Below, piece by piece: positions 41,930 to 52,605 of a stretch of 64,000 nucleotides of DNA; within the stretch, counting starts at the first letter, position 1, and the number at the start of each line of letters is the position of its first letter. A program made the translations under genes and the position numbers. The notes beneath the pieces are model-generated. The model saw only the letters and a list, made by a program, of their open reading frames with translations. It ran no database searches and had not been told where the DNA came from. Source of the DNA: Phymatolithon calcareum. Lineage: Eukaryota; Rhodophyta; Florideophyceae; Hapalidiales. The stretch is taken from positions 992,001-1,056,000 of the forward strand of contig OZ345383.1 of NCBI GenBank assembly GCA_977006965.1. The letters run 5' to 3'.

Positions 41930-44757
41930 GAACGCTTGCTGTGAGACTGTGCTAGAGCTGCTCTCGTTCTACGGTTTATGTCGGGGACGGGTAAGGGGAC
42001 TTGACGTAACCAGAACGGAATGCCGCATAAACAACTTCCTCTTCCACATGCAACCTAATTACTTTTACTGGAAACTGATCAGGCGACATGGAAGGATACT
42101 GCTCTACATTGTGACTTTCAACCTCTTCTAACGTATTTTATTCTCTTCATGACGTTTTGCCTTCCGGCCTGAGTACCAGTTTGGAAATTAGAAACCTAAA
42201 CACACATACGACATGCAATATAACCTGCAGCCCTCGTCAGGCTATTCAGCCCAATACTCTGGGTGATTGAAAATTGGATATCAAAAGATGCCGCCAACTG
42301 AAACTTCCCATCAATCGTACACAATTATATCTCCGAAAAGTATGCTATAATCTGAAACAACTATGTTTTACCACTGGAGAGCAGGCAACCCAAGGTAAAG
42401 GTTTTAGCCCGCTTTCTGTCACAGTGTCCCTCTTCTCCGATCCCATGCAATGCGTCCATCTCTGCTCTTCTGTCCAAAATGTTCCACATCTAAGACAATG
42501 GGTCCCGGACATTTGCTGATGAATCGCTCTGTAGGCTTAGAATCTCGCCCGCTCCATGTTTGCGAAAGTGCGCTGTTGGGTGAAATCTTCGTCACATCCG
42601 CACGTTTTGCCGATGTGAGAGCATCAAGCGTGACACAGGTGCTTCCATGGAACGCATTGCAGTGTGAATCCGGCGCCAGTGTAAGAAATGAATTAAGCGG
42701 AGAAACCGGCCCCAGTCCCGGTTCACCTTCTCCGACTGATACGTGCTACAGTGGCAGCGACTGCAAGAAAGCCTACTTCCGTTACTTGAAGATCCTAACT
42801 CTCCAAAACGACCATGATCCTCAAAGAACTCCTCCAAGAAGCCGGCGAAGCTCGCGGGAGAGTAATAGTTGGCCGTTTTCATGGTTGTCGCGGAATCAGT
42901 GACTGGACAGTTCCTATCTTCACTATCACTGAGCGACGTAGTAGATCAAAAATTAGCACAGTTCTTTAGTCCCCGTACATGTACACACGTATTCCCATTC
43001 CCGTACTCGCATGCAAAGACATCGTACTAGTAGCATACGCACATGTGCTGTATAGGGGCACTCAAAGATGGATGAATGCGACTGACACACTGGAGCTTGG
43101 AATCAAAGCGCGATATCCTCGAACGCAACAGTGTGCGGCGCGAGTGACAGGGGGAAAGAAGCGCTTTTCAGCAACAATTCCGTATCAGGGGATCAATTTC
43201 GCAGCAACGGTCCAGCAATGGGTCGATCATGACAGCGATAGTGGTAAGTGGAGTCGAGCTCTTCGTGTCCGGTTTTGCGTTAAGTGTGGGCGGGGACGAC
43301 GTGCGCACGCCGATATGGGTTGGAATTATCGTTCAGAAAGTTTGTGGTCGCCGGGGGTTAATCGCTGTTGAGTGCCGTGCACCGCGAAAGAGGGCATCAT
43401 GGTTGCATGTGGCACGAGGTTAATCGCGGCACCGGAGACTCCCAAGAAAGAGCAATGTCATAGCAATACGAATGTGCTCGTAAGACTTTTCTGAGCGCGA
43501 AGGAAATCGATTACCTGCGTGAGAGTGGTTGGTGTCATCATTCGAGCCTTGGCCAGCTGCTCGACGCTCACATCGCCGCCCTATGGAGTGTGGGTTTGGA
43601 GGACGAAACACCCAGTCTCAGCGAGGCTATGAATCGATGGAGCCGGCAAAACACGTGGCACCATCCACCAATAGAGTGCTCCCATCTCTCGGATCATCCA
43701 TGATCAATGATGTCAACATCCTACGGTCAGATATCTGTCCACCGCGGGGACTGTCCAGTTGCGATCTCAAATCAACTTCACCTTACGCCAGCGAAAGGCA
43801 TTGATCGATGCGTCTTGAGGGAAAGACAAACAGTGATCAATCGCTGCACTTCGCCACCGCCGGTATCGTAAACAAGCCTCTGAAGATGCCTGCAAGCCCA
43901 ATGTAATGGATGGCACACGCAGCGCGTTTTGTACACCCACAAGCGCCACCGGCTCGATTTGTCGCGGGTGCCCACACCGTCAATTGGGCGCCCACCGTCG
44001 CGGCCATGTGGTTCCCGCTTCGTGCGTGTGAGTGCAGCATCAAAAAATGAGGTTAGAATGCGGCTGCTGCTGCTCACGTTTTTCTGTCGCCCCGATCCCA
44101 CGAGCGCCAGCCTTACCGCTGCGGCAAGGAGGGCACTACAAGGCCTTATTTCGGGCAAATCTCCCATTATTTGGGTAGACAAGTGCCCAGCGAGAACGCC
44201 GCAATCTCAAGAAAGTTATCGCTGGATTCGAGGGGCGCCTTCAAAACGGATACCGCGATTCCCTACTCCAACATTCTCATTCTGTTCCGCGTCGCGGTTC
44301 ACATCGCCCCCGGTGAGGGCTGCGAGCTCCCGGACCCTGTGCGCATTTTCCTCACGCCCGCTCCATCGCTGAGTCCTCCGCGAGCTTCAATCGCAAAGTA
44401 CGACCGACGTTTGTCGCGGAAGCTCTTGACCGGACCTGTGATTTGGTGACTTGAGAAAACAACTGGGCGATGACATGTGCTCCCAGTGAGACCAGGGAAA
44501 CAAAGCATGTCTTTCGTCTCGAGTGCTTAACGCACGTATTTTGCCAGGGCAACATGTAGAAATCGGGACTGTGCCATACCACGCGTCCAGGGAGACATAG
44601 GGAACCTTATTTTAGTCTTACGTTTGCGTAAGCAGACGATTGGCGACATTTCGTACAAGCCCAGAGGATATAGTCGCTCAGAGCCGGCATCCATTCTGTC
44701 TTTGTCACTCCCGCTACGAGCATTTCACTACTGACACCTGCAATGTCCCTGTGGCAA

Positions 44758-44968
44758 TTGAAAAGTTTCCCCAAGCGTCTGAAGGTGCGCTAATAACTTA
44801 TAAAACCCTTCTTCTTTTTTGCAGCTCCGCTAATCTCTTCAAATCCGTATTACTCGTTTTCAATGTTAGCGTCGTAGCCCTAGATGCATAAACCCTCATC
44901 TGGAGGACGAAGAAGTGGGAGTTTTTGTTTACCAACGCATCTGCAGACGCTTGGGGGAACTTTGCAAA
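44758..44968. mobile_element. MITE-like element with about 36-bp imperfect terminal inverted repeats
   Basis: 44758-44793 and the reverse complement of 44933-44968 agree at about 33 of 38 aligned positions (shared core CCCCAAGCGTCTG). The 211-bp unit is noncoding. No clear target-site duplication was found, so the class is uncertain. Confidence 0.5.
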
Positions 44969-46386
44969 GGCCAAAAAGCTACGGACGGGGTCTTTCTTGG
45001 TTGATCGTTTACATGGTCGGGTCTGACACGATCTGATGGAGCACCAAAACCTACCTCTGATCCTAAATCGAGCCTCGAGGGGGAATAACTCCAATATAAT
45101 GTGTCCTCTTTCGGAGGAGGGAAAAGATTAAAGTCCATTTGTTCTATTCGATGGCGTCGTACAAGACATTGGTGAAAATAGCAACTGGCCGAGTGCTTTT
45201 TCAGTCACAAACGTCTCCTGTTCGATTTGTCGGTTTCTTCCCAGATACTCATGGGGGAGCGACCGAATGCCCACTTCTACTATCAATTGGTAGTGATGCA
45301 AATTTCTGGAGTTTGATGATCGCCGGAGTTGACCCGGGATGATCGTAAGCAATTTACATCTTTCTGGTGAACACCAAAACGCCTCTGTCCTTGAAGAGCA
45401 AGTCGCTTGTCTTACATCCTCCACGTTCTGCATGATCTTCCACGTTCTAATCCTACGACCTGAATTACTTCTTACGAAGTTCTTTCTCCTGTCACCGTTG
45501 TCTGTAAACAACTCTTCGAACGGTTTGATTTCCCGTTGGTATCATTGGCAATGTTCAGGAGCACGACACCTCATCTGTGTCAGCTTGATTTCTCATCCGC
45601 TGTATATGCGCTGATATCAAGTGTCGTTACTGTTAATCAACACAGTAACATAATTCTCTCACTCAGAAGGTGTCTACCTATTCTGCTTCATACCTATTAC
45701 CCAGCGGCCACTAGGACACATAAATCGGATTGCTGTCCTGCATGGCTCGCCTGGTGATCATAGAGTATATATAGACCACCTTTCTTTGTTCTCAGTAAAC
45801 TCGACTAAAGGAAGGAAGTCACCACTTGTCCATCATCATCGCCTCGCATTCTGCTCTACATCCCTGACTGTACCAAATCGCTCAAAGATTTTGCTGCATC
45901 TTTATGCTTGAGATAAGTGCCATATCGAACAGGAGGTGATGTAACACTGCCGATAAGTTGCAATCCACCTATTGCAATTCCTCCAGTATATTCTTCCTCT
46001 GGGACAGTCAGCTGGCTCCTTTTTCTTGCTCTCGCTCTTTTCAGCATTCGGATAGCAAGAAAAGAGCATCGTGTTCTTGGCATTATGTATGCGACAGAGA
46101 ACGCGAGGTCTGCAATATCTGATTTTCACTGTTGAACGGAATACTTGAGCCAGAAAATGTCTTCTCAACAGACTCGTTTTTATAATTTACTCACTAAAGT
46201 TAGAAACGGCGAAACTAATAACTCTGACTGAATGTTAAGCTTACGATGGCGCGTGACCATATGAAGTGCCAGAGCGCGCATACGGTCGCTGCTCGCGGCG
46301 CGGCTTGCGCCTGCCTGTGGCGTCCAACGCCCCTATCATACTCCCTACTTTCCTCTAAAGACTACAGTAGCTCCCTTCAATTATCT

Positions 46387-46567
46387 ATTACAGATTGCAT
46401 TTACAGCAAGCCCTTACAGATATCATTACAGTCATTACAGTAGCGTAGGTTTCGATACGTACTTAGATCACTAAGGATCACTGAAGGCAAACCCTAGACC
46501 TGCTGCTTACAGAGCCTTACAGCTTACAGATGCTTACATTCTGTTGCTTACACTGTAAGCATTACAG
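46387..46567. repeat. Cluster of TTACAG words
   Basis: Nine exact TTACAG hexamers on the plus strand in about 180 bp, in two groups (46388-46440 and 46507-46567), plus related CTTACA and a reverse CTGTAA. Spacing is irregular (6 to 70 bp), so it is not a simple tandem repeat. Role unknown. Confidence 0.7.
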
Positions 46568-46793
46568 TGGCGGCGCGAAGCCCCGCCCTCGGCTTTCCGC
46601 CAGGGGACAACCCGACAAAAAACAGTGTACCATCCTGTGCGATTCACAACCCCACACTGCCCCACTTCTGATAGTGCGTTCTGAAATAAACACAATCGAC
46701 TTCCATTGCTTAGCGAGACATCTTGCTCCTTTTCGTGTACTGCTTATTGCACTCACAAGTGTTGGGCGTGTGCATCATTGTGTTCTGGAATAG

Positions 46794-47375
46794 TCACCGG
46801 ATAATACTTTTGTAAGCTCTGTTCAGCTCACCGCCTTTAATCCGAGTAGCAGCTGCTTCGATTCTCCTCCTACATTCATTTCTTTGTCGAACAGGTACTG
46901 ATTTAAGGAGCGCTGGATTAATTTCTTTCATATTTGCACGAACTTCCTTCTTCTTGTCGCGTGCGAATTTATCAGCGTGCTTTATAACAAGGGCTGTGAG
47001 AAGTTCAGCCTTTTCTAAGTTGTGTCTCGTAGTAGATCTTGCAAACCCGTTGATCAAGATATCCTGTAGTGATTGTGGTAGAAATTTCTGCACATTTAGA
47101 TTCTCGCGCAGACACCGTATCAATCGATGAGAGCAGTGAGAGTGATTAATCGTTGACTGTAGGTTAATAGTAAAGGAAAAATGTTGTAAATTCGCAATGG
47201 AAGAGTCTTCTGCGACATTTACATTTCCCTGAGAGGGAATGTGTAGGTCATCATGACTTTCAAGGTAATAAACGGCATCGTCAACGCTATGTTCTGTATA
47301 GCTCTGGTCTCTTGCCCTCTTTTGAGGATTATCTGGTCCATGGACAGGGTAACTGTGGTCTTGAGATCTATTCAT
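46794..47375 (-). CDS. Hypothetical protein, possibly a transposon fragment
   Basis: 193-residue ATG frame. The N-terminus is polar; the second half is helical and basic (FLPQSLQDILINGFARST, then ELLTALVIKHADKFARDKKK) and ends RIKGGELNRAYKSIIR. Helical, basic proteins ending in an R-x(2-3)-G-(N/E)-x-x-A-x-x-L/I segment occur upstream of reverse transcriptase in some protist and algal retroelements; this is a recollection of a pattern, not a match I could test. No RT follows. It may be a decayed element's N-terminal piece or an unrelated lineage-specific gene. Confidence 0.45.
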   Translation of the reverse strand: MNRSQDHSYPVHGPDNPQKRARDQSYTEHSVDDAVYYLESHDDLHIPSQGNVNVAEDSSIANLQHFSFTINLQSTINHSHCSHRLIRCLRENLNVQKFLPQSLQDILINGFARSTTRHNLEKAELLTALVIKHADKFARDKKKEVRANMKEINPALLKSVPVRQRNECRRRIEAAATRIKGGELNRAYKSIIR

Positions 47376-47644
47376 TGCAACATTACTTTTGAAAGGCCGA
47401 TAAAGGACGAAGAAAGGTCTAAATCTTGCACCTTGGACCGTCTTGAGAATGATATAGATTTATTTCGCCTTAAAGAACTGGCTAATATATCAGTAGAACA
47501 AAATTATACTTTTCGACATTCTACTCTGTGCTATATTAGGTTGTACACAGGGGTCATCCTGAATTTCATAACCCGACGAACCTGCTGAAGAAATGACCTT
47601 ACTTTTCCAATTACCTTTCGGAAATTAAGCTATGGAGATTTATA

Positions 47645-47781
47645 GATTCATGCCACACGCTGTCCGCGATAGCACACGTGTTTTGACCGTGATTCATGCA
47701 GCCGAGGACTAAAAAAGTCCTCGGCTGCATGCGTCACGGTCACAACTCGTGCGCTGTCGCGAACAGCGTGAGGCATGAATC
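47645..47781. repeat. Long imperfect hairpin, about 66-bp arms
   Basis: Arms 47645-47710 and 47716-47781 pair with about nine mismatches; the 18 bp next to the 5-A loop (core CAGCCGAGGACT) are perfect. Mismatches grow toward the base. Confidence 0.9.
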
Positions 47782-47985
47782 CTGTAAGGTGGAACACTGA
47801 AGTGCTGCAGCTCTTTATCAGTCATTCTACAAATGCACTGCATCGTTTAAGGAAAATCCAAAAACACATCATGACCTGCGTCAGGTCCCCTACTATTGGC
47901 CAGGTTCATTTTCTGTCCAACCACATAAATTAAAAAACCCTGGGAGATATGGGACTAAAAGTGTGACATCATTTTGTGCGCTGCA

Positions 47986-48064
47986 GCCGATCACCCACCA
48001 ATTGCTTCACCACGGAGCTACTTACAGTGCAACTCCGTGGTGAAACAATTGGTGGGTGATCGGC
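47986..48064. repeat. Hairpin with 32-bp arms, one mismatch
   Basis: Arms 47986-48017 and 48033-48064 (core GCCGATCACCCACCAATTG) with a 15-base loop and a single mismatch. Confidence 0.9.
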
Positions 48065-49563
48065 AGGAGCGAATAACGAAAACCTGGAAGTCCATCCGCC
48101 TTAGTACACACTACACATGGTGCTTCCCCATGTCTTTTTAGATCATGCTGTCCTGTAATGCACTTACCTTGCTGTACACGGAGATACTATCAGTTTCTGC
48201 GAGGAGAGTTGTCTTACAAGGATTTTGCAATGGACGTATAGAGGGGCTACAAGTTGTTTTATTTTTTAAAAGCTCCCAGAACCTCAATTTCAGAAACAGA
48301 GCTGCTTCGCGCTGTCTTCCATGTCTAATACACTCTAGTCTCCTATTATCTTCTTAATTCGCAGTTCTCCGGGCTCGGGCTAGTCTTTTGCATAATATTC
48401 GGTCTCCCGGGTCATCATCATCGCCCCTAATAAGCGCTGGAGGGCAGCAAGCTCGATCAAAGCAGTTGTTCCAAAGTATGCACGGGACGTGCGGAACCGA
48501 ACCCGGGATGTCCGGATTTGAGCAGATTAACCGAGAAACGAAGAGAGTAGCTGGTTAAGCACATCTCTGTTGCAGTCTCATGAGTGTTTCTGAGGACGTT
48601 TAATAAATTCGAGACTAATCAATCTTTCACAGATGTTTTAAAAAACCTGTAAAAGATGCATTCTTGGATGCTCTCGTATTCGATTCCATTTGAAGACAAT
48701 GGACTACGAGAGCATGTTTTTCGACTTCGTTTGGAAGGCTATTAGTTTTGTCTCGTATCACCGACATAGTAACTCGTCGATGGTATCCTGGACTGCAATC
48801 GTGAACCTGAGAAAAACGGTACTATCCCCGCCCACCCCCAGGGCATGTTCCCGTTCTAGATTTGTGTTCTTGATGGGCACTGAGGAAGCAATCAGAACGG
48901 AATTTCATCGGTGCACTGCGATTGCGAGACCAGGGCCCAAATTCTCCATTTGGGACGTTGCCTAACTAAAGGGACTCTCGAGGAAGATATAGGAAAGGAG
49001 TATATTAGTGCGGAAAAGACTGGTCGTGGCGTGCTCGGCAGGAATTTTATTGTTTGGCCCGTGTATTACAAGCCACTCGATTTCACACCGGAGAACCATA
49101 TTCTCAATTGTTCTGTTCTATGGGTTGACATGGCCACCCATTGCACTCTTTCAAGCACGTGGAGATGGAATGCAATTATCGACGTCGAGAACAAGTAAGG
49201 GCGAAAGTACGCCATTGGACCCTGCGCCCTCGAGCCAAACCAAGACATTAGTGGGAATTCACGTTTGCGCTGAAAATTACTGGTGCAGATAGCTAGTTCA
49301 CACCAGAATGAATTCGCAAACTTGGAGCGTCCCCCATGAGATCTGCCTCACGTGTCAGCTGGTAGCTGCATTGGGCAATACTTCCTGAGGTTTTGATAAA
49401 CCAGTCTATGGAAAGTAGACTTCAATACAGACCAAGAATTGTTATGAGCACATATCAGACAGTCTGTGATTTTCAGGAACTTCGGATTGAACCACGCTGA
49501 GATTAGAATCAGATCTATCAACTGGTTCTACATCGTGAACGAAACAAATTTTGACATCCAAAC

Positions 49564-49848
49564 TGTCGGACAGCTGTCTTTTTCGTCTGATAGCTGAGAT
49601 TATGATATATTTTGATTTGATTGTTGTTTTGGGTTTCTATGATTGTACCACTAGGGTTACGTAGAACCCTCTTTAATGTTAGTTGTAATTCACCCAATTG
49701 GATCGTTTGGGACTCTGTTGACTGTGCTATAAGTCATCTGCCGAGTGTCCCTCCGTCCAGTTTGGGCAGACGAAATCGGAATAAATTGCTGCTGCACTGC
49801 TTGTGCCGCGGCAGTTACCGACGTCCCCAACCCGAGCGCTGAACGACA
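49564..49848 (+). repeat. 5' LTR of outer copia element
   Basis: Starts TGTCGGACAG and ends CTGAACGACA. It matches 54716-54819 plus 63229-63409. The DNA just inside contains TGCCCGGGATCG, complementary to a common tRNA T-arm sequence, a possible but unproven primer-binding site. Confidence 0.92.
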
Positions 49849-50063
49849 TTCGCGAATTAGTTCGTGCCCGGGATCGCCCGCCGCACAACACTGCATCAAC
49901 CGCGCATCCTCCCCGCTCCTTCGCGCGATCCGCCGCGTGCTCTACCCGCAAGCGCACCCGCGCCGTCAAAAATAACACCCAGTTTTTTTGGCCGCTTCCC
50001 GCGGCAAAGCGGGCCGCCGCATTCTGCCGGCATCATCGCGCTCTCTCTGTGCTTCTCCCGATT

Positions 50064-50375
50064 CTGCCCGCCGTCCTCCCCGGTTTCATAATCGTGGCCA
50101 TCGCTCTCCCCGGTTCTCTAAATTGTGGCTCTTGCCTCTCCGTTTTTCTACCTGTGGCCGTCTCCGTCGCCGGTTTTATCATTGGCCACCGCCCTCCTCC
50201 GTTCCCTAATTGTGCCGCTGCCCTCGCCGTTTTTTTATCGTTGGCCGCCGCCCTCCCCGGCTTGCTAAATTGTGCAGTGCCCGTCGTCCTCACCGGTTTG
50301 CTAATTGTGGCTGGCGCCCTCTCTGCGTTCATAATTGTCGCTGCCGCCCTCGTCGCGTCACACGTTGGGCCACGC
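50064..50375 (+). repeat. About ten degenerate 30-bp tandem repeats in the copia leader
   Basis: Units of 28-37 bp follow the theme CCGCCCTCCCCGGTTTCATAA then TTGTGG, strongly diverged from each other. Because 30 is a multiple of three, the region stays open on both strands and encodes a very hydrophobic decapeptide-like repeat on the plus strand, but coding is doubtful. Confidence 0.75.
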
Positions 50376-51142
50376 ACACCGTCTCGCAACTCATTGTGCC
50401 CGCTGCCTTCGCCGCCCTGCACATTGTGCCGCCACCCCCGTCGGTCCCCTACATGGTACCTGCCGCCCATCTGCGCGTGTTGTGGTGCTGTCGTTTTTTT
50501 CCTCGCGGTGCCTTGCTGGGGTCGAGTGCAGACGCCGTTTGAGAAGTTTTTACCCTCTTGGTAGCGTCTTGCTGGTGGTTGTGTGCGGACGCTACGCAAC
50601 AATAGCGGGTTTTTTGGTTCTGTATTGTACCTCTTTACCTTAAACTATCCTGCGGGATCCCTTAAGTTATCGAGTAGTATAGAGGCTAACTAAAATTTTT
50701 CTCTATCGTACATCTATACCGCCACAGTGTTCCGAGTGTACAACACTGCGCTTATGCGACGGGGCCGACTACCGGTCCGTCCAGTCGCCGAGTCAGACTC
50801 GGACAGCGACCACAGCGAACGTCACTCTCGTGCTAGAAGTGCTCGTGCACACGAGGCCCATCATCCCCGCATAGAGCGCCACGTGCGATACCTGCAGAAC
50901 ATCGGCCGTGCTCCCCTTCGTGCACACGCGCCACGAACACTTCCCCTCGCCTCACGTGCTCCCGCTCCGTCCATTATCCGGATGTTAATATTCACGCCAA
51001 CTCCTTCCCCTCCACAATCACGACCTGATCTGCACATTGCAGGTGCAGTTGCAATTCTGCACGCTCGTTTGCAGAGAGTGCTCGAGCGCTCCAAGCTTGC
51101 ACCGCTCAACTCTCCTGCGCCAGCCTCCGGAAGGCCCAGCAC

Positions 51143-52597
51143 GTGGCGCCGGAAAATACACTCCCACACAGTCCTCGCCTCCGGCAAGTGCTCAACAGCA
51201 CGGTTCCCGACCAACGGTTCATCTCGCGTTCTCGCCCTAAGCCGCTTCGCGCCCTGTCGCCAAGGGAGCGCCACGGTCGTTCCCTCCAGTCAAAGATTCA
51301 AAAGCGTCGCCCCCGTCCTCCGGAGTACATTCTAATCGCTGATCGACCGGAGCACGCTGCAGATCTTAAGATCTTCGTTCGGAACGGGCTCAATTGGTGT
51401 GCCCATTGCAACAAATGTGGTCATAACAGCAAGTTCGCTAACCACCTCAACTCTCAGAACCACCGCAAACGGACGGGCCATAGAACTGGAGATATCGTAC
51501 AAGACCCCAGGTGTACACCAGGCGTCCCTACTGGCGCTCACTCTGACGTCCACTGCCAGACCACTGCGAGTTTTACTCCACTTGGTACAGTACCAGAGCT
51601 TCTTGCACTCCGTGGAAACCACCGCGAATTCTCCAACGCTTCTCAACTACTTAAGGCCTGCAGCCACTCTTCCCAACAGTTCTCTGGAACTGGGGCCATG
51701 ACAGAGAATTTAGCCTCTTAGCACGCGACATACGTCTCAAAATGCCGTACTCTCGGTGTGACGGATAGAGAAGCCCGCGACAGTCTACATGTTCAATTCA
51801 AACCGAGCAGTGCTGCTAGCATATTTTATCACAAATATGTCCTTCCGAATGCCAGTACCCTGAAGCAGGCGTTCTCAATCTTGTACGACCGCATCATGTC
51901 TACGGCGAGACGCGATTGGCTCCTCCGGCAATGGTCACATACACGGTTCGACGATTTCAAGCCTCCGGGAAGTGATACGACGAATCAGTCAGCTCTCGTG
52001 GCATTGTGTGAAGCACTGCCAATGCTAAAGCTGCAGCTCGGCTTAGAGTATTCCACTGATGCACACCTTCGTGATGCCATTCAGCGAGCCGTATCAGAAC
52101 AGCCGTTCGCTACCTTCCTGCCGTTAACTCCCTCTCGAAGTTCCTTGGATGTACAAGAAGCTTGCTAAAGATCCATCACTGTGATGGAAGATCAACAGCG
52201 CCTTTTGGCAAAGCGAAAATCACACGGCTTCCCCCCTCGGTCAGCTACACCACGTACTGCTCGCATAGAACCGGCCTTCGCCAAGGAAATTTCCTACAAC
52301 GATAGCCGCAAAGCGAATGGCTAACGTGTTTTCCACCCCCGGAATCAAGATGTACCGCCGGGATACTCTGCAAGGTTCAAAAATCATGTGGACTCAGTGG
52401 GTAACACCGCCCGTCCCGGTATGGCGCATCGTCGCAACGGAAGAGACAGCCGATCTCGCTTTTTTAAGCCCCGTTTCTGCCCCCCTGATGGCGGAAATCC
52501 ATTTAAAAAGAGGATTCGTATGCTTTGCAGAGACTGCAAATCGGAAAGGCACTTCCTCCCAGAATGCGACAAAATAAGTCCCACCTCTATTGCGAAC
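51143..52597 (+). pseudogene. Outer copia gag remnant
   Basis: Several frames with stops. The first part (51143-51721) holds a C2H2-like motif (CAHCNKCGHNSKFANHLNSQ then NH), unusual for copia gag. 51758-52168 encodes a helical gag-like stretch (KQAFSILYDRIMSTARRDWLL). A CCHC zinc knuckle, CRDCKSERHFLPEC, lies at about 52520-52565. Capsid and nucleocapsid parts are thus recognisable but the reading frame is broken. Confidence 0.65.
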
Positions 52598-52605
52598 TAA
52601 GTGAA

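Larger units (their letters stand above)
41930..46793. other. Large gene-poor stretch
   Basis: About 4.9 kb with no gene I can support. Frames at 42450-42902 (a single CPKC at its start), 42979-43371 and 43778-44372 read partly like protein but show no family motif. It contains a MITE-like inverted repeat (44758-44968), a TATATATA at about 45767 with no recognised gene behind it, and a TTACAG-rich patch (46387-46567). Confidence 0.4.
47376..49563. other. Intergenic with two very long hairpins
   Basis: No supported gene up to the left LTR of the copia element. The long inverted repeats at 47645-47781 and 47986-48064 dominate. Frames at 48690-49292 read partly like protein, without motifs. Confidence 0.45.

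Noticed and set aside
42450-42902. Frame starting with a CPKC motif, considered as a small RNA-polymerase subunit
   Set aside because: Only one CxxC is present and the following residues do not fit any polymerase zinc-ribbon subunit I know.
43778-44372. Overlapping frames on both strands, considered as a gene
   Set aside because: Protein-like segments switch frames without clear splice signals or motifs; no product can be supported.
46387-46567. CRISPR-like array
   Set aside because: TTACAG words are only six bases long with irregular spacing, and the genome is eukaryotic.
48480-48520. Possible tRNA T-arm (GGGTTCGGTTCC on the minus strand)
   Set aside because: The stem does not pair and no acceptor, D-arm or anticodon arm could be built around it.
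50033-50602. 189-codon minus-strand frame in the copia leader
   Set aside because: It spans the 30-bp tandem repeats; open frames on both strands there are a result of the repeat period being a multiple of three.
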